Source: Terfezia claveryi (lineage: Eukaryota > Ascomycota > Pezizomycetes > Pezizales > Pezizaceae). Taken from it: 64,000 bases of DNA. Positions 31,432-42,910 of this stretch are shown here, piece after piece. The stretch covers positions 1 to 64,000 of the forward strand of contig WHUX01000128.1 in NCBI GenBank assembly GCA_015179025.1. Reading direction: 5' to 3'. Within the stretch, counting starts at the first letter, position 1; every line of letters begins with the position of its first letter. Position numbers and translations under genes: made by a program. A model generated the notes under the pieces. The model ran no database searches. It was given only the letters and a program-made list of their open reading frames with translations, and was not told the origin of the DNA.

Positions 31432-32866
31432 TCTGTATAATAAGTCATTCAAGAAAATTAAGGAATTAATTATGAGCAATAAAGTACTCAAACTAATTAA
31501 TTATGACTCAGGTCTTCCAATCTATTTAGTTACAGATACTAGTAACATAGGAATTTTAGGATAGATTGGCTAAATGGAGAATAGTGTCATCAAGCCAGCA
31601 GAATTTCACTCTAGGAAATTAAATAATAGACAAATGAATTACATAACAACTGATAAGGAATTATTAGTAACTGTTGACTTACTGAGGTATTTCAGGCCTA
31701 AACTACAGGGTCATAAGGTGATCATCCAAACAGATCATAAACCCTTGGTCACATTTATGGATAGTATCCCTAAAAGTTAGATGAAGAGAAGGTGGCAAGA
31801 GACAATAAGTCAGTTTGACTTAACCCTGAAGTATATATAGGGCAAAGACAACTATATAGTAGATATACTATCCAAAGGAGTATATAGTCCTTCGAATTTC
31901 TCCTCTACTGGATAGTCTTCTTACTACACAGCTTTCTTACTATAATATCTAATAGTAACCAACCACCTCTCTGTCCCCAAACAAGCTTTTAAGAAAACTC
32001 CTCCTCCACACTCTCCATCACCAACCATGCCTTCACAATAGCTCAGAATCAGAGGAGCCACTGGGAGACCAGTATCTCCACCAATTCTTAGAAGAAACTC
32101 TCTCAACACTATCCAAAGAGGAAGGAGACTCCCTCCTCTCTAGATTACCACCACCAACCTCCCACCAAGACAGGTATAGGAGGTAGATAGCACTAGGCCT
32201 ACCTGGTATGACAGGGAAGGCCTAAATGCAGTCTTTGAGGCTGAAAGGTATAAAGTTACAGTTGAAGATGATCCTGAACATGATGAATTTAATACCTTAT
32301 AAAGAAATTTCAGGCTCAAACAGCTCCAGCAAGAGCCAGCAGCAGTTCAAACTGCTGCCACCACTACTAGGGCTCAGGCCCAACCATAACAATAAGAGGA
32401 TGAAGAGAGAGAAAGGTCAGTTACAAGAAAACCTAAGTTTGAAGTGGTAATTAATACAAGACCTAGTATATCCTCTCCCTCCACTCTTACTACCTCTGAG
32501 GCAGAAGACCCACAGAAATAGACCCTTATAGATGAGTCTTCTGACTCAGATAAACTTGAAGAATGGGAAAGAGCCAGGGAACTCATGACTACAGAATAGA
32601 TAGAATAGTTCTTGAGAAGGGCTGACAGGGGTTCTATGGTTGTAGGAAACCTTTAGGAGTGGAACCCTACTCTTGAAGGCACCTTGAAGAGAAGAGCAGC
32701 CTCACCTAAGTACAAAGATGAGGCAGACAACAAGAAGGTACAGTTTGATCCACCACCACTACCAAGATTCTCACCTGTATCCACTGTCAGCACCCTTCTT
32801 GACCTCTTCTCTGAGGAGCCAATTCCCTCCTCACCTTTCTCTAACAATACTCAAAGATAAGAGTAT

Positions 32867-33139
32867 TGTTCCCAATATGGCAAAGTAGACTACAGAACCT
32901 CCTAATATAACAATAAAGATACTGGCATAAATCTTTGTGACAAATGCTGGTTATTTGAACACTTTAAGAAAGACTGTTCTAGAACTATGAAATTCTCTCC
33001 TCTAAGATGCACTAACTACAATGAGTCTACTCACCTCAGTAATAAATGCCCTCTCAATATCCACCTGCACTCTGCATGCAAAGAAATCATCAGAAAATGT
33101 ATTGTCTACAACTAAGATAGTCATTGGTCCTACCTGTGC
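32867..33139 (+). other. Four-CCHC knuckle array between RNase H and integrase of Gyp3
   Basis: In one frame, four 14-codon units have the exact C-x2-C-x4-H-x4-C spacing: 32867-32908, 32936-32977, 33008-33049 and 33098-33139. The second unit is intact. In the third and fourth the second Cys is Tyr (TAC), and in the first three ligands are Tyr. Each loss is one step of C-to-T or G-to-A from Cys or His. I read it as a former nucleic-acid-binding array within Pol. Confidence 0.7.
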
Positions 33140-34210
33140 CCTAATCTCCCAAAAGTCACTACTACTGGAGGAAAAGAGATACTCAGGTACAAGTATTGTC
33201 TTGGTTATTATAACCAATACAAAAACTTTGTCAGCTCATATAACATTAGAAAAAATAACTTTAAAGCTATAAATAAGCCTATTTATAATAGTGATCACCT
33301 TAAGAAAGAGCTAGGAGTGCAGGATAATAAGGAAAAGAGCATAGAACTAGATTTAGTAATTGTAGAGTAGATAAGAGATCATGAGTTGGAATGGCACTAT
33401 GGAGAAGAGATGGAAAAAGATACAGTGTTTGGACTACTATACTTAAGGATTAAGAGAGGGGAACAGGTACCTACAGCAAAAAGTATAGGATAGATTTATA
33501 TACTTGTTGAAGAATTTTGTCTAGAAAATGGTTATTCCTAAAGGACTACAAGTTAAAGGTAACCTTGCCTCTGAAGCCCTTATCCAACAAGCACATATCA
33601 CTATTAGACATAGAGACCTTGCAAAAATAGTACATAAGCTTACTAATAAATATATCTTCTAGGATTTTTATAATGAGGTTGAACAATTTGTAAGAAGTTG
33701 TGAAACCTGCCAAATTACTAAAAGATCTATACAAAAACCCTCTAGATTCCTTACTTTTCTTAATGTACCTAATAGGCTATGGGGTAGTATTGCTATGGAT
33801 TTTCTTAGTATGGAACCTATTATAATTTTATGTATTGAATTTACCCTTAGGTACAGAACTGTTATTGATAATAAGCCTTATATATAGATATTTCATAAAT
33901 TATTAGTTATGACTGACAAGTATTTTGATTTTATATTTCTATTACCTGTTATAAATAATATTGACACATTAGGGGTTATTAATATCTTTGAAAGATTCAT
34001 TAAGCTTAATATAAAATTTCCTTATGAAATTGTTTCTGATCAAGATCCTTTGTTTATATCTACTATATTTCAGGATTGGATGTAGAAGAATGGAATTTTG
34101 CATAAAGCATCTTTTACATATCATCTTCAAATTGATGGAGCCAGTAAAAGAAAGAATAGGACAATTATTCCCATGTTTGTAGCTAAGAAGCTGGAACAGG
34201 GGATGAATTA

Positions 34211-34844
34211 TGTAATGAGGGCTCTGGGGGACAAGGCGACCAAGGGGTACGCCGGGGAAGTGGCAAGGGGCAATTGCATACGTAGGAGCGCTACGTGTGT
34301 GATCGGGGGAAAGGCTAGGGTAAGACACACGTAGGAATGCTACGTGTGTGACCAAGGGAAGACTGAGACGAGGGCAGGGGCAAGAGGTAAGAGGCAGAGA
34401 GAGGCAGAGGGCAAGGGACATGAGACACGCGGAGGCAGTTGCCGCATGTGTCAAGGGAGGCAGCTGTACTGCAGAGTTGTTTGTTCTAGACAAGGATGTG
34501 CACAAGGGAGGTGCACAAGCGCTAGGGGAAGCAAGGTCCTGTATTAGGTATACAAGACGTTGGATAGGGATCCAATGACAGTATGAGGGACAGGGGCTAT
34601 ATATACATAATTCCGGGCCAAGGCAACGGAAGGAATAAGCTTCCCAAGATCCCCTATCTCGGAAGCCAAGCAAGATAATGATAACCCATCACCTGCGTCG
34701 CAGGTAATGCCGAGGGCAACAATGTCAATAACCCATCACCTGCGTCGCAGGTGATGCCGAGGGCAACAATAGCAATAACCCATCAACGACACCCGAACAA
34801 GCCTGTTCGAGTGTCAAATCAAGACTAAGAACACGGTTGTGACA
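34211..34844 (-). repeat. Gyp1 copy B 3' LTR (634 bp)
   Basis: On the plus strand it begins TGTAATGAGG and ends GTTGTGACA. It contains two hairpin-like palindromes ACACGTAG/CTACGTGT (near 34276 and 34322) and a tandem duplication of about 48 bp around CACCTGCGTCGCAGGTG (34685-34785). A TATATATA-type box lies near 34602-34610. The polypurine tract (CTATCCCCCCTTTA on this strand) follows at 34845-34858. Confidence 0.92.
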
Positions 34845-35027
34845 CTATCCCCCCTTTAGGCTAGAGCTCCAGCGACTAGGAGGCCTGGGCATGATAACCG
34901 GCAAAATCAACACAGGAAACAACAACAACAAGGTAAGGACAAGAACCCCAACTCCGAACAACCTGACAACAACAGAAACAACAATCATAATCCCCAACTC
35001 CAAATCAACGAAGACAAGACAAAAATA

Positions 35028-38000
35028 TTATTCAGCTGGGCGAGGCTTGAGAGGGTAACGCTGGTGGAATAGGGTAACCAGGTCAGGGGCATTTTCCAGA
35101 TCCTCTGCTGGTTGCCAGGTGGTCTCCTCATCCCCTAACCATTTGACCTTGTACTGAACTCGTCCATAGCGCTTCCTAGAGTCCAGTACCTCCTCAACCT
35201 CCCACTCCTCTTCACCTGCAATCACCACGGAAGGAGGGGGGAGGTACTTTTGCCCTAGAAGGGGATCGTCGGCGGCTGGCTCGATCTCCGAGACATGAAC
35301 GACCGGATAGCACTTGATCTCCCTGGGAAACCTCAGTCGGTAAGCATGAGTGCCCACAGCCGCTAACACCTCGTAGGGACCTAGAAACTTGTGATCTAGC
35401 TTACGGGAGGGCCGTTCTGTCCGGAAGTGTCTGCTAGAAAGCCATACCTTGTCTCCAGGCTGGTACCTTGGGGCTGGCAACCGTGATCTGTTGGCATATT
35501 CTGCTTGCCTGGCCTGGGCATACCCTAGCTCAGCCTTCAGGGTACGGTGGAGTTCAGCGATTCCAGCTGCCAATTCCTTAGCCGGGGGATGGGCTTTCTG
35601 CAGAGGCGCTAAGGTATCCATGAATCGGGGGTGCCAACCGTAATTGGCCAGGAAGGGAGAGGTTTTCGAGGACTCCGAGAACTGGTTGTTGGCGGCGAAT
35701 TCGCAGGTCGCCAGCAACGAAACCCAGTTGTCCTGCTGGTAATTGACGAAAGCCCTCAGATACTGCTCCATAATGGCGTTCATCCTCTCCGATTGGCCGT
35801 CCGTCTGGAGGTGGTAAGCTGTTGACAGACGAACTTTGATCCCCAGAAGTTCGCAGAAGGCTTGCCAGAATTCTGAGGTAAACTGGGGCCCACGGTCGGA
35901 AACGATCGATTCAGGGAGGCTATGGTACCGGAATGCATTATTGAGGTAGAGGTTGGCTAACTCCAGAGCAGAGCAGGTATCCAGGCAAGGTATAACATGC
36001 CTCATCTTCGTCAACCAGTCTACTACCATTAGGATAGCATTGAACCCTGTATCTTCCGGCAATCCCGTCACGAAGACCATAGTCAGGTGCAGCCATGGCC
36101 GATCACGGATATCCAGAGGTTTCAGGGTACCATACGGGGCGTGGCGGACAGGCTTAGCATGCTTGCAAATGTGGCAGTTCCGTACATACTGCTCCACGTC
36201 CTTCCGTTAGTCAATCCATGTGTACTCCCTGGCCAGAAGCTCTAACGTTTTGGCCACTCCAGGGTGACCTGTAGCCAGGCTGTCATGGTGTTCCTTAATC
36301 AATCGAAGGCGCAGCTCTCCTTCCAGCATATACAGCCGTTCGAGGTGGTAGAGGAGGCCTTCCTGGATAGTACACTCGGCTAGGGAGATCTTGGGGTGGC
36401 GGCGCTGGCCAGAATCTACTGCAGTGATAATTTCCTTGGCCAGGGGGTCGTCCTCATATGCCTGTCTCACCAGTTGTCAGAGGTCAGCCTCAGCTTCCAC
36501 ATCAGCAAGGACATTGGCCACCCGGTCAAGGTTTTCGGGCTTCAATACCACCTGATTTTGGTATTTTAGCCTTTCATCCCCCCCTTTAGGGAGATCTCCT
36601 GATCTCCTAGTTAGTGCATCCGGCTTACCGCCCGCCTTTCCAGGCCGATACTTGATCTTGAAGTTGAATTAAGATAAGAACTCTGACCACCTAGCCTGCT
36701 GTCGGTTCAGCAGCTTAGTGGTGGTGAAGTACTCAAGATTTTTATGATCCGATAGCACCTCGATGATCCCCTTGGCTGATTCCAGATGAGGCCTCCATTC
36801 CTCAAAAGCTCGGACAATGGCCATTAATTCCTTATCATAGATCTCGTAATTACACTCCACCGGGGAGTGTCTTTTGGAGAAATAGGCCACTGGGTGGAGG
36901 GCTCCATTGACATGCTGGGACAGGATTCCGGCGGAGACATAGTCGGAGGCATCTGTTTCCACAATACACTCGCTATCAGGATCAAAGTGGGCCAGGATCG
37001 GGGCTGAGTAGAAGGCTTCCTTAAGCTTCTCGAAGGCCGACTTGGCTTCTGGATTCCACTGGAAGCGCTGGCCTCTTTCCATGCCCTTGGTTTTGGTTAA
37101 TGCTGTCAGTGGTGCCATGATTCTCGAATATCCCAGGATGAACCGGTGGTAGAAATTGGCAAAGCCCAAGAAGGCCTGTACATCCTTGAGGTTGGCAGGG
37201 GTTTCCCAATCCTGGATTGTAGTAACCTTGGCAGGGTCCATTCTGATACCGTCCGTGGTTATTATCAGGCCCAGGTACTTCACCTCTTGGACGTGGAATT
37301 CGCATTTCTCAGGTTTAAGGTATAACCCAGCTTGTTCCAGCTTCTCTAGCACCTGCCGGACGTAGATTTTGTGTTCCGCTAGGGTATCTGAGTAGATTAG
37401 GATATCATCCAGGTAGGCAGTGCAGAATACGTCCAGAAAGTCCTGCAGAGTGTCATTGATAAAGTGCTGAAAAGAGGCGGGGGCGTTGGTTAAGCCGAAA
37501 GACATCACATTGTACTCAAAATGGCCATATCGCGTCTGGAAGACAGTTTTCCACTCCTCCCCCTCAGCAATTCGTACCAAGTTGTATGCCCCTCTCAGAT
37601 CCAATTTAGTGAACCATTTTGCCTTGGAGAGCCTGGCTAATGTCTCCTGGATCAGGGGCAAGGGGTATCTGTTCTTGACCGTTATCTCGTTCAGGCCACG
37701 ATAATCAACACACAAATGAAGAGAGCCATCCGACTTCTTCACGAACAGCACCGGGGCACCTGCTGGAGAGGAGCTGTGGCGAATGAAGCTCTTGTTGAGG
37801 TTTTCCTCCAGATACTTTTTCAGAGCTTCTAGTTCCATCCGGGACATCCCATAGAGAGGTCCATAAGGGGGGGTCTTACCTTCTACCAGCGGGATTGTGT
37901 GGTCATATGGTCGATGGGGGGCAAGCTTCTCTACGGCTTTCTCAAAGAACAAGTCAATGAATTCGTGGTATTCACTCGGCACCATGGACTTCCATTCTTC

Positions 38001-38825
38001 CTTAGACCGCAGCTTATTGATTTCCAGGTTAACTTCGCAGATTGATAGAGTATAGGCTTTCAGCTTGTGCCTTCTGGTAAGGTAAGCAAAGGCCCCTGCT
38101 CCAATGAAGTTGATATCGAGGGGTTTTAGTGGGGGGGTTTCTGCCATCACCTGGCTAGGATCCTCTATCAGGGGAGGTAGGGCATATAATCCTTTAACGG
38201 CAGTCTGTAGGGCACCGCAGTGCTTCTCGCAATACCCGCTGTTAAAGTTTAAGGTGTAAGAGCCAAAGTTAATGGAGACATTATGCATTCGGAGCCAGGG
38301 GATCCCTAGGACAATGGGGTATTTATGCTTGGTTACGAACATGGGGAGGCTTTCCCAATGGTCTCCAATGGCACTAGGTAGGCATGCGAGGTCGGTAATA
38401 TCCCCGGAAGAGATAGGTCGGCCATCAATGACATCAAGAAGGCGGGGGGTCTTTAGCTTGGCTGTAGGTATCGAATTTTTACTGACAAAGGTCTGATCAA
38501 TGAAGGCTATTCCTGAAGCACCACAATCTATGAGAGCTGATGTTACCACTGTTTTACCATTGAATTTAATAGTTATTGGTACTATAAAATGCTCGCCAAA
38601 CAAGCGAAATTCGTCAACAGACATAGATGCAGGAATGGAGAAAGACGACAAAGACAAATGACCTAGGATAGGTCCCTTGCTAGTGTCAGTAACTAGGCAA
38701 GGGACTCCACTTTTCCCGACTCTTTCAGAGTCTCGGATATCGCATATACGGCTAAGGAGCGGTTTTTCAGAGGGGACAAGCCGCAATGAAATGGTCCCCT
38801 TTTCCACATGCAATGCATAACCCAT
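35028..38825 (-). pseudogene. Gyp1 copy B pol (protease to chromodomain), nearly intact
   Basis: The upper frame (38825-36669, 718 codons) holds an aspartic protease with ALIDCGASG at residues 97-105, RT with FVKKSDGSLHLCVDYRGLN and catalytic [10 protein letters not shown], and RNase H with [15 protein letters not shown]. It is closed by TAA at 36668. After a short Glu/Ala linker and a TGA at about 36473, the integrase HHCC half (36470-36207) and, after a TAA at 36204, the core and chromodomain (36197-35028) follow. Integrase acidic residues are in MVVDWLTK, SDRGPQFTSEFW and QTDGQSERMN. The chromodomain reads YGRVQYKVKWLGDEETTWQP. Only about three stops inactivate it, so it is younger or less RIPed than its neighbours. 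The start of the 718-codon frame overlaps the Gag zinc knuckle in another frame, so Gag-Pol fusion likely needed frameshifting, or this copy carries an indel. Confidence 0.9.
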
Positions 38826-39851
38826 TAGTGCGGCGGCGGTCCCTTTCCTCCTGAGTTAGCTGAGGTATTCCCGAGGACAAATCCATAAGGGCGGGCCCTC
38901 CTGGCACCAGCGAAGGATGTGCCGGTTTGTTGGCCAGGGTCGTGGTTGTTGCAGAGGATTGGGCTGGCTTCGGCTGCTGCTACTGCTGTTGTGCTAGGCA
39001 GGTGGTTGGTGGAAGGCCGGTCGGTGGCGTAACCTGGCCATTCATTGCTCTACTATGGAGGCCTGGTCGATCAATTCCTTGAGGGTATCAACCACAGGGA
39101 GGGTAACCATGGCTTGTTGGAGCACATCGGTGAGCCCCTCCTGGAATTGCTCGAACTTAGCCTAGTCGTTCCACCTTACCTCTGCGGCCAGCCTCGAGAA
39201 CTCTGCAACGTAAGTAGACAGCTCCGAGTTGCGCTGTCTCAGTACCCGGAGTGCTCGACTGGCCGTCCCCACTGCATCAGGATCTCCGAATGCCCTATCT
39301 AGGATTGTGAAAAGGGCCGAGATATCGTTGAGCTTGATCCCGGTTTCAAGGACATATGGCTGGATCTGGTCACAAGCTTTCCCCTCCAGCATGGCGAAAA
39401 CGTATGCCAGTCGATGTTGTTCTGACAGGAACCTGGCAGAATCCCCATTGAGCTTGAGGTTGACTGCATTCTTCCAGGCTCGTAGATGAGCCTGGTCCCC
39501 ATTGAACTTGGGGGGTGTTGGAATGCTTTCAGTCTTGTTGCTACTGGCTGCTGTTGGTATTGCAAGGTTCCCTAGGGCGCGGCTGAGGTTTTGGACCATA
39601 GTCCATTCATTGGCTAGGGCAAGGTTCACATGGTCGAGATCCGTCTGGAGGACCGTGATCTCTTCGTCGGCGGATCTCAGCTTTCGTTCAGCCATGGCCA
39701 GGCTGTTGCCGAGTTCGGCCCCGATGGCATCCATGGCCTCGAAGATGTCGATGATTTCTCGACAATAGGCACTCAATTCGTTTGGGCCTGAGGGTATCGG
39801 GAAGCTTCTCCAGGTATGGAACCTGACGGTGGGTGGTGGGGTTCCGGACAT
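38826..39851 (-). pseudogene. Gyp1 copy B gag, broken
   Basis: Gag starts at the ATG 39851-39849 (MSGTPPPTVRFHTW). It has a coiled-coil-like stretch (AMAERKLRSADEEITVLQTDLD) and the capsid-like region (TPPKFNGDQAHLRAWKNAVNLKL). TAG at 39161 stops it, and further stops lie at about 39045 and 38997. The CCHC zinc knuckle, LCIACGKGDHFIAACPL, is at about 38808-38760 in a different frame and overlaps the start of the pol frame. Between 39852 and 39887 lies the leader. A TGGATC stretch a few bases inside the LTR border may be the primer site, but I could not assign a tRNA. Confidence 0.85.
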
Positions 39852-39887
39852 GACAGCATACCAGTTGGTCGAGAAGATCCAATGTAG

Positions 39888-40521
39888 TGTAACGAGGGCT
39901 CTGGGGGACAAGGCGACCAAGGGGTACGCCGGGGAAGTGGCAAGGGGCAATCGCACACGTAGGAGCGCTACGTGTGTGATCGGGGGAAAGGCTAGGGTAA
40001 GACACACGTAGGAACGCTACGTGTGTGACCAGGGGAAGACTGAGACGGAGGTAGGGGCAAGAGGCAAGAGGCAGAGAGAGGTAGAGGGCAAGGGATACGA
40101 GACACACAGAGGCAGTTGCCGCGTGTGTCAAGGGAGGCAGCTGTACTACAGAGTTGTTTGTTCGAGACAAGTATGTGCACAAGGGAGGTGCACAAGCATT
40201 GGAGGAAGCAAGGTCCTGTATTGGGTATACAAGACGTTGGATAGGGATCCAACGACAGTACGAGGGACAGGGGCTATATATATATAATTCCGGGCCAGGG
40301 CAATGGAAGGAATAAGCTTCACAAGATCCCTTATCTCGGAAGCCAAGCAAGATAATGATAACCCATCACCTGCATCGCAGGTGATACCGAGGGCAACAAT
40401 GTCAATAACCTATCACCTGTGTCGCAGGTGATACCGAGGGCAACAATAGCAATAACCCATCAACGACACCCGAACAAGCCTGTTCGAGTGTCAAATCAAG
40501 ACTAAGAACACGGTTGTGACA
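39888..40521 (-). repeat. Gyp1 copy B 5' LTR (634 bp)
   Basis: Begins TGTAACGAGG and ends GTTGTGACA on the plus strand. Carries the same twin ACACGTAG palindromes (near 39953 and 40000), TATA-type stretch (near 40277) and 48-bp duplication as the other LTR. The target duplication AATTA follows. Confidence 0.93.
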
Positions 40522-40526
40522 AATTA

Positions 40527-41629
40527 GGTACAAGCCATACCTTTTGTTCAAATAGAGGTGAATGTAAGAGTTAGTACTACAAGAGGACTTTCTCCCTTCT
40601 TTACCAAGCTAGGATACCAGCCTAATTTGTCTGCACCTATCCTACCTGACCCTATACTTACTTATACAAACCCTACTACCAGATTCTACTAGGTTACTGA
40701 AAACTTTACTAAAGCAAAAAAGAACCAAATTCAGCAAGCCAACAATCACAGAAGAGCCTCACCTAACTACAAAACTGGTGAGTAGGTCATGCTATCAACA
40801 AAGAACCTCCCAGTAAGATACTACTCCTCTAAACTATCCTTAAAATGAATAAGCCCCTTTACTATTACTAAATATTTACCCTGGAGTCAAAATGCTAAAC
40901 TTGACTTTACTAACTTCTCTGACCTCAATAACATCAACAACTCCTTCCATACCTCACTTCTCAAACTCGCCTTCCTTAATCCAATACAACTGTTCTCTTC
41001 CAAGACTCTGGAACAACCAGAACCAGTTAAAAAAGATAGATATAAGATAGAAAGAGTTTTGGAATTTAGGTCACAACCTAGAATATGGAAGCTATAGTAC
41101 TTAGTGAAATAGAAGAGATAGCCTTAAAAGTTTAATAGTTGGGTATTTGCTAATAGTGTTGATGAGTTATTGAAAAAAGAATTCTAGTTACATGGTAGCA
41201 AGTAAGCAACCTACAAGAAAAGAAAGGTTGGTAAGCATAAGCTTGGCAAAAATAAGATACGGAGAGAAGTCTTGAATATAATTGATAAAGAAAGAGAAAA
41301 TGTTCTTGCTCCCTCTGTTTCATCTAATACAGTCAAGATTAATAAAGGAAAAGGTAAAGAGATGGATTTACTTCAGATAATACTTAGGTATTTCTTTGCA
41401 GAAAGACAGCTCCAAAAGGTGATTAAGTATTTCATGGATGACATTGTTATTGAAAAGGACTTCAAGAAAAGTTATAATAACAATAGGTATGATTCAGAAG
41501 CAAGTGGGAGTAATACCTATAAGGATAGGAACAATAGGTATTATAGATTAAATGTTAACTACTAATATATAGAAATCCAGACCTCTGTTTATTTCTTAAG
41601 ATAGAAGTTTTTATCTAAATAGGGAGGCA
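40527..41629 (+). pseudogene. Gyp3 integrase C-terminus, chromodomain and tail
   Basis: This continues the integrase broken at 34205. The frame reads IPFVQIEVNVRVSTTRG, then KKNQIQQANNHRRASPNYKTGE, and a chromodomain beginning DRYKIERVLEFRSQPR at about 41036-41180. It has several TAG/TAA/TGA stops. From about 41216 a basic Lys/Asn-rich open frame runs to 41565 and corresponds in position to the short tail frame of Gyp2 (26140-26345). A purine-rich AGGGAGGCA stands at 41621-41629, just before the LTR. Confidence 0.75.
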
Positions 41630-42910
41630 TGTAAGAAAGTAGCTTACTCATACTCTATGACTAACCCTCTCTCTCATAAATATATTTCTTATATATTTTC
41701 TTACTTAGCAAGTATCTTAAAATATATAATATTCTGTATACTGTCTACCTTGCTAATATTTTATATGCTTTCACATGTTAAGTCAAAGTTAAAACTTAAC
41801 CTATTTTGTACTAGATAGTATTTGGAAGTACTATCTAGAAATTTCTATCATGTTTATTTCAAATCATATAAGGATCAGATGATGGTACACTGCCTCAGCA
41901 CTGCCTCAGTATAATGGAGAACGTTATCTCATTGCTTATATAATTGATTATATACTTTTGTATTTCCTATATTACTACTATATTATGTAACTAAGCCAAT
42001 CGGTTGAAGGACTAGCCTTCTACCACCTCCTACTACTTTATAAGCGTCCATAGCACGCGGAATCTGCCATAGGAAGTTCCATGGCACTTGCCATATGAAG
42101 ACACCCTCATTATGGCTGCGTGACCTCTGTTTAAGGCGTATGACTCATTACTATGGCCACATGACCATCGTTTATGGCGTGTGACTCATTACTATGGCCA
42201 CATGACCCCTTTTGTACAGCGTACCACCTTCTGGTTGCCATCCTTTATTGTATTTATTTCCTTAGTCATCAGATCTCAGAGGAGTATAAATAGGCCGCTG
42301 GATTCCCTCTGGAATCCACAGAAAGACAAGAAGCAACCAAGCAAGCGCACAGAGCAAGCAAGCCTATATTCCGATCAGATCAAGATCATATAGCTTAGAT
42401 AGCACAAATCATATAAGATAGATTACACCAGTTAATTACTTTTCCCTTTGGGAACGTTCTACATAGTAATCTCCCTACCCTTCTGAGGTCTTACCTCAGC
42501 AGAACCGAAATACACAAACGTCCGTGCCTACGGATATAGATTGTATAAACGGTACCGAATGAATACTGTCTAGTACCCTTCATTACACTTAGCACTACTC
42601 CGATAGGAACAGATATAGTCCCCTGAATTTCCCTTCAGTTGGACAGACAGTTAGAACTCAGAACATAGTTAGAGTACCATTAATATAGAAGTTCTACTAG
42701 TTATATTTCTAAAGTGCCTTTGATACTCCTATACTACTTTACCTATTACAGTTATCTTATGCTACTAGTAAAAACTTTAATAGTGAGGCTAAACAATATA
42801 CTATTAGTAATCTACTTTGTAGTATACATTACTAGCCTGAGATCATCTGATTAGATTAGATCCTTATCTAATCTAATCTGATTGCCCAGTCCCCCTATAC
42901 AACCTTTACA
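41630..42910 (+). repeat. Gyp3 3' LTR, split by a Gyp2 solo LTR
   Basis: It begins TGTAAGAAAG after the purine tract and ends CTTTACA at 42910, where Gyp1 copy C sequence starts. The two parts are 41630-41909 and 42588-42910, giving about 600 bp without the insert. A palindromic GATTAGATTAGATCC block lies near 42852. No partner 5' LTR was found, so the ends are inferred from one copy. Confidence 0.6.
41910..42587 (+). repeat. Gyp2 solo LTR inside the Gyp3 LTR (678 bp)
   Basis: Starts TATAATGGAG (TG mutated to TA) and ends CATTACA. Flanking pentamers CTCAG (41905-41909) and CTTAG (42588-42592) differ by one C-to-T, fitting a RIPed target duplication. TGACTCA sites and the TATA box at 42285 are preserved. 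Confidence 0.92.

Larger units (their letters stand above)
28381..34205 (+). pseudogene. Gyp3 gag-pol, main part, RIP-inactivated but colinear
   Basis: One frame can be followed from about 28381 to 30745 with no obvious frameshift. It is broken by about twenty stops, all TAG or TAA and no TGA as far as I read. It contains Gag-like sequence, a decayed CCHC knuckle at 28904-28945 (two of the four ligands now Tyr), protease-like sequence around 29100-29480, RT (VADLVDGYHNIKH; catalytic box VYLDNILIG near 30392, the second Asp replaced by Asn) and the RT connection KFLGIVNYLRRF. After the solo LTR, RNase H continues at 31432-31860 (VTDTSNIGILG, QTDHKPLVTF). A Pro/Ser-rich linker and four CCHC-spaced knuckles follow (32867-33139), then integrase from about 33530 with HHCC (CETCQ) and Asp in VMTDKYFDF and SDQDPLF. 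The sequence is cut at 34205 by Gyp1 and resumes at 40527. Confidence 0.82.
34211..40521 (-). mobile_element. Gyp1 gypsy element, copy B, complete with LTRs and target duplication
   Basis: This 6311-bp minus-strand element has two 634-bp LTRs and an exact 5-bp target duplication AATTA at 34206-34210 and 40522-40526. It sits in the integrase of Gyp3, whose halves join across the duplication. Gag, protease, RT, RNase H, integrase and chromodomain are all present in the usual gypsy order. LTR differences I saw are transitions. It is the best copy of the family here and can serve as reference for the other three. Confidence 0.95.
28371..42910 (+). mobile_element. Gyp3 gypsy element, 5' truncated, with three insertions
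   Basis: The element has Gag, protease, RT, RNase H, a four-knuckle array, integrase, chromodomain and a 3' LTR (41630-42910), but no 5' LTR. It is interrupted by a Gyp2 solo LTR in RNase H (30750-31431), a full Gyp1 element in integrase (34211-40521) and another Gyp2 solo LTR within its own 3' LTR (41910-42587). It is strongly A/T-enriched and riddled with TAG and TAA. It is related to Gyp2 in architecture but clearly a different family. Confidence 0.85.
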
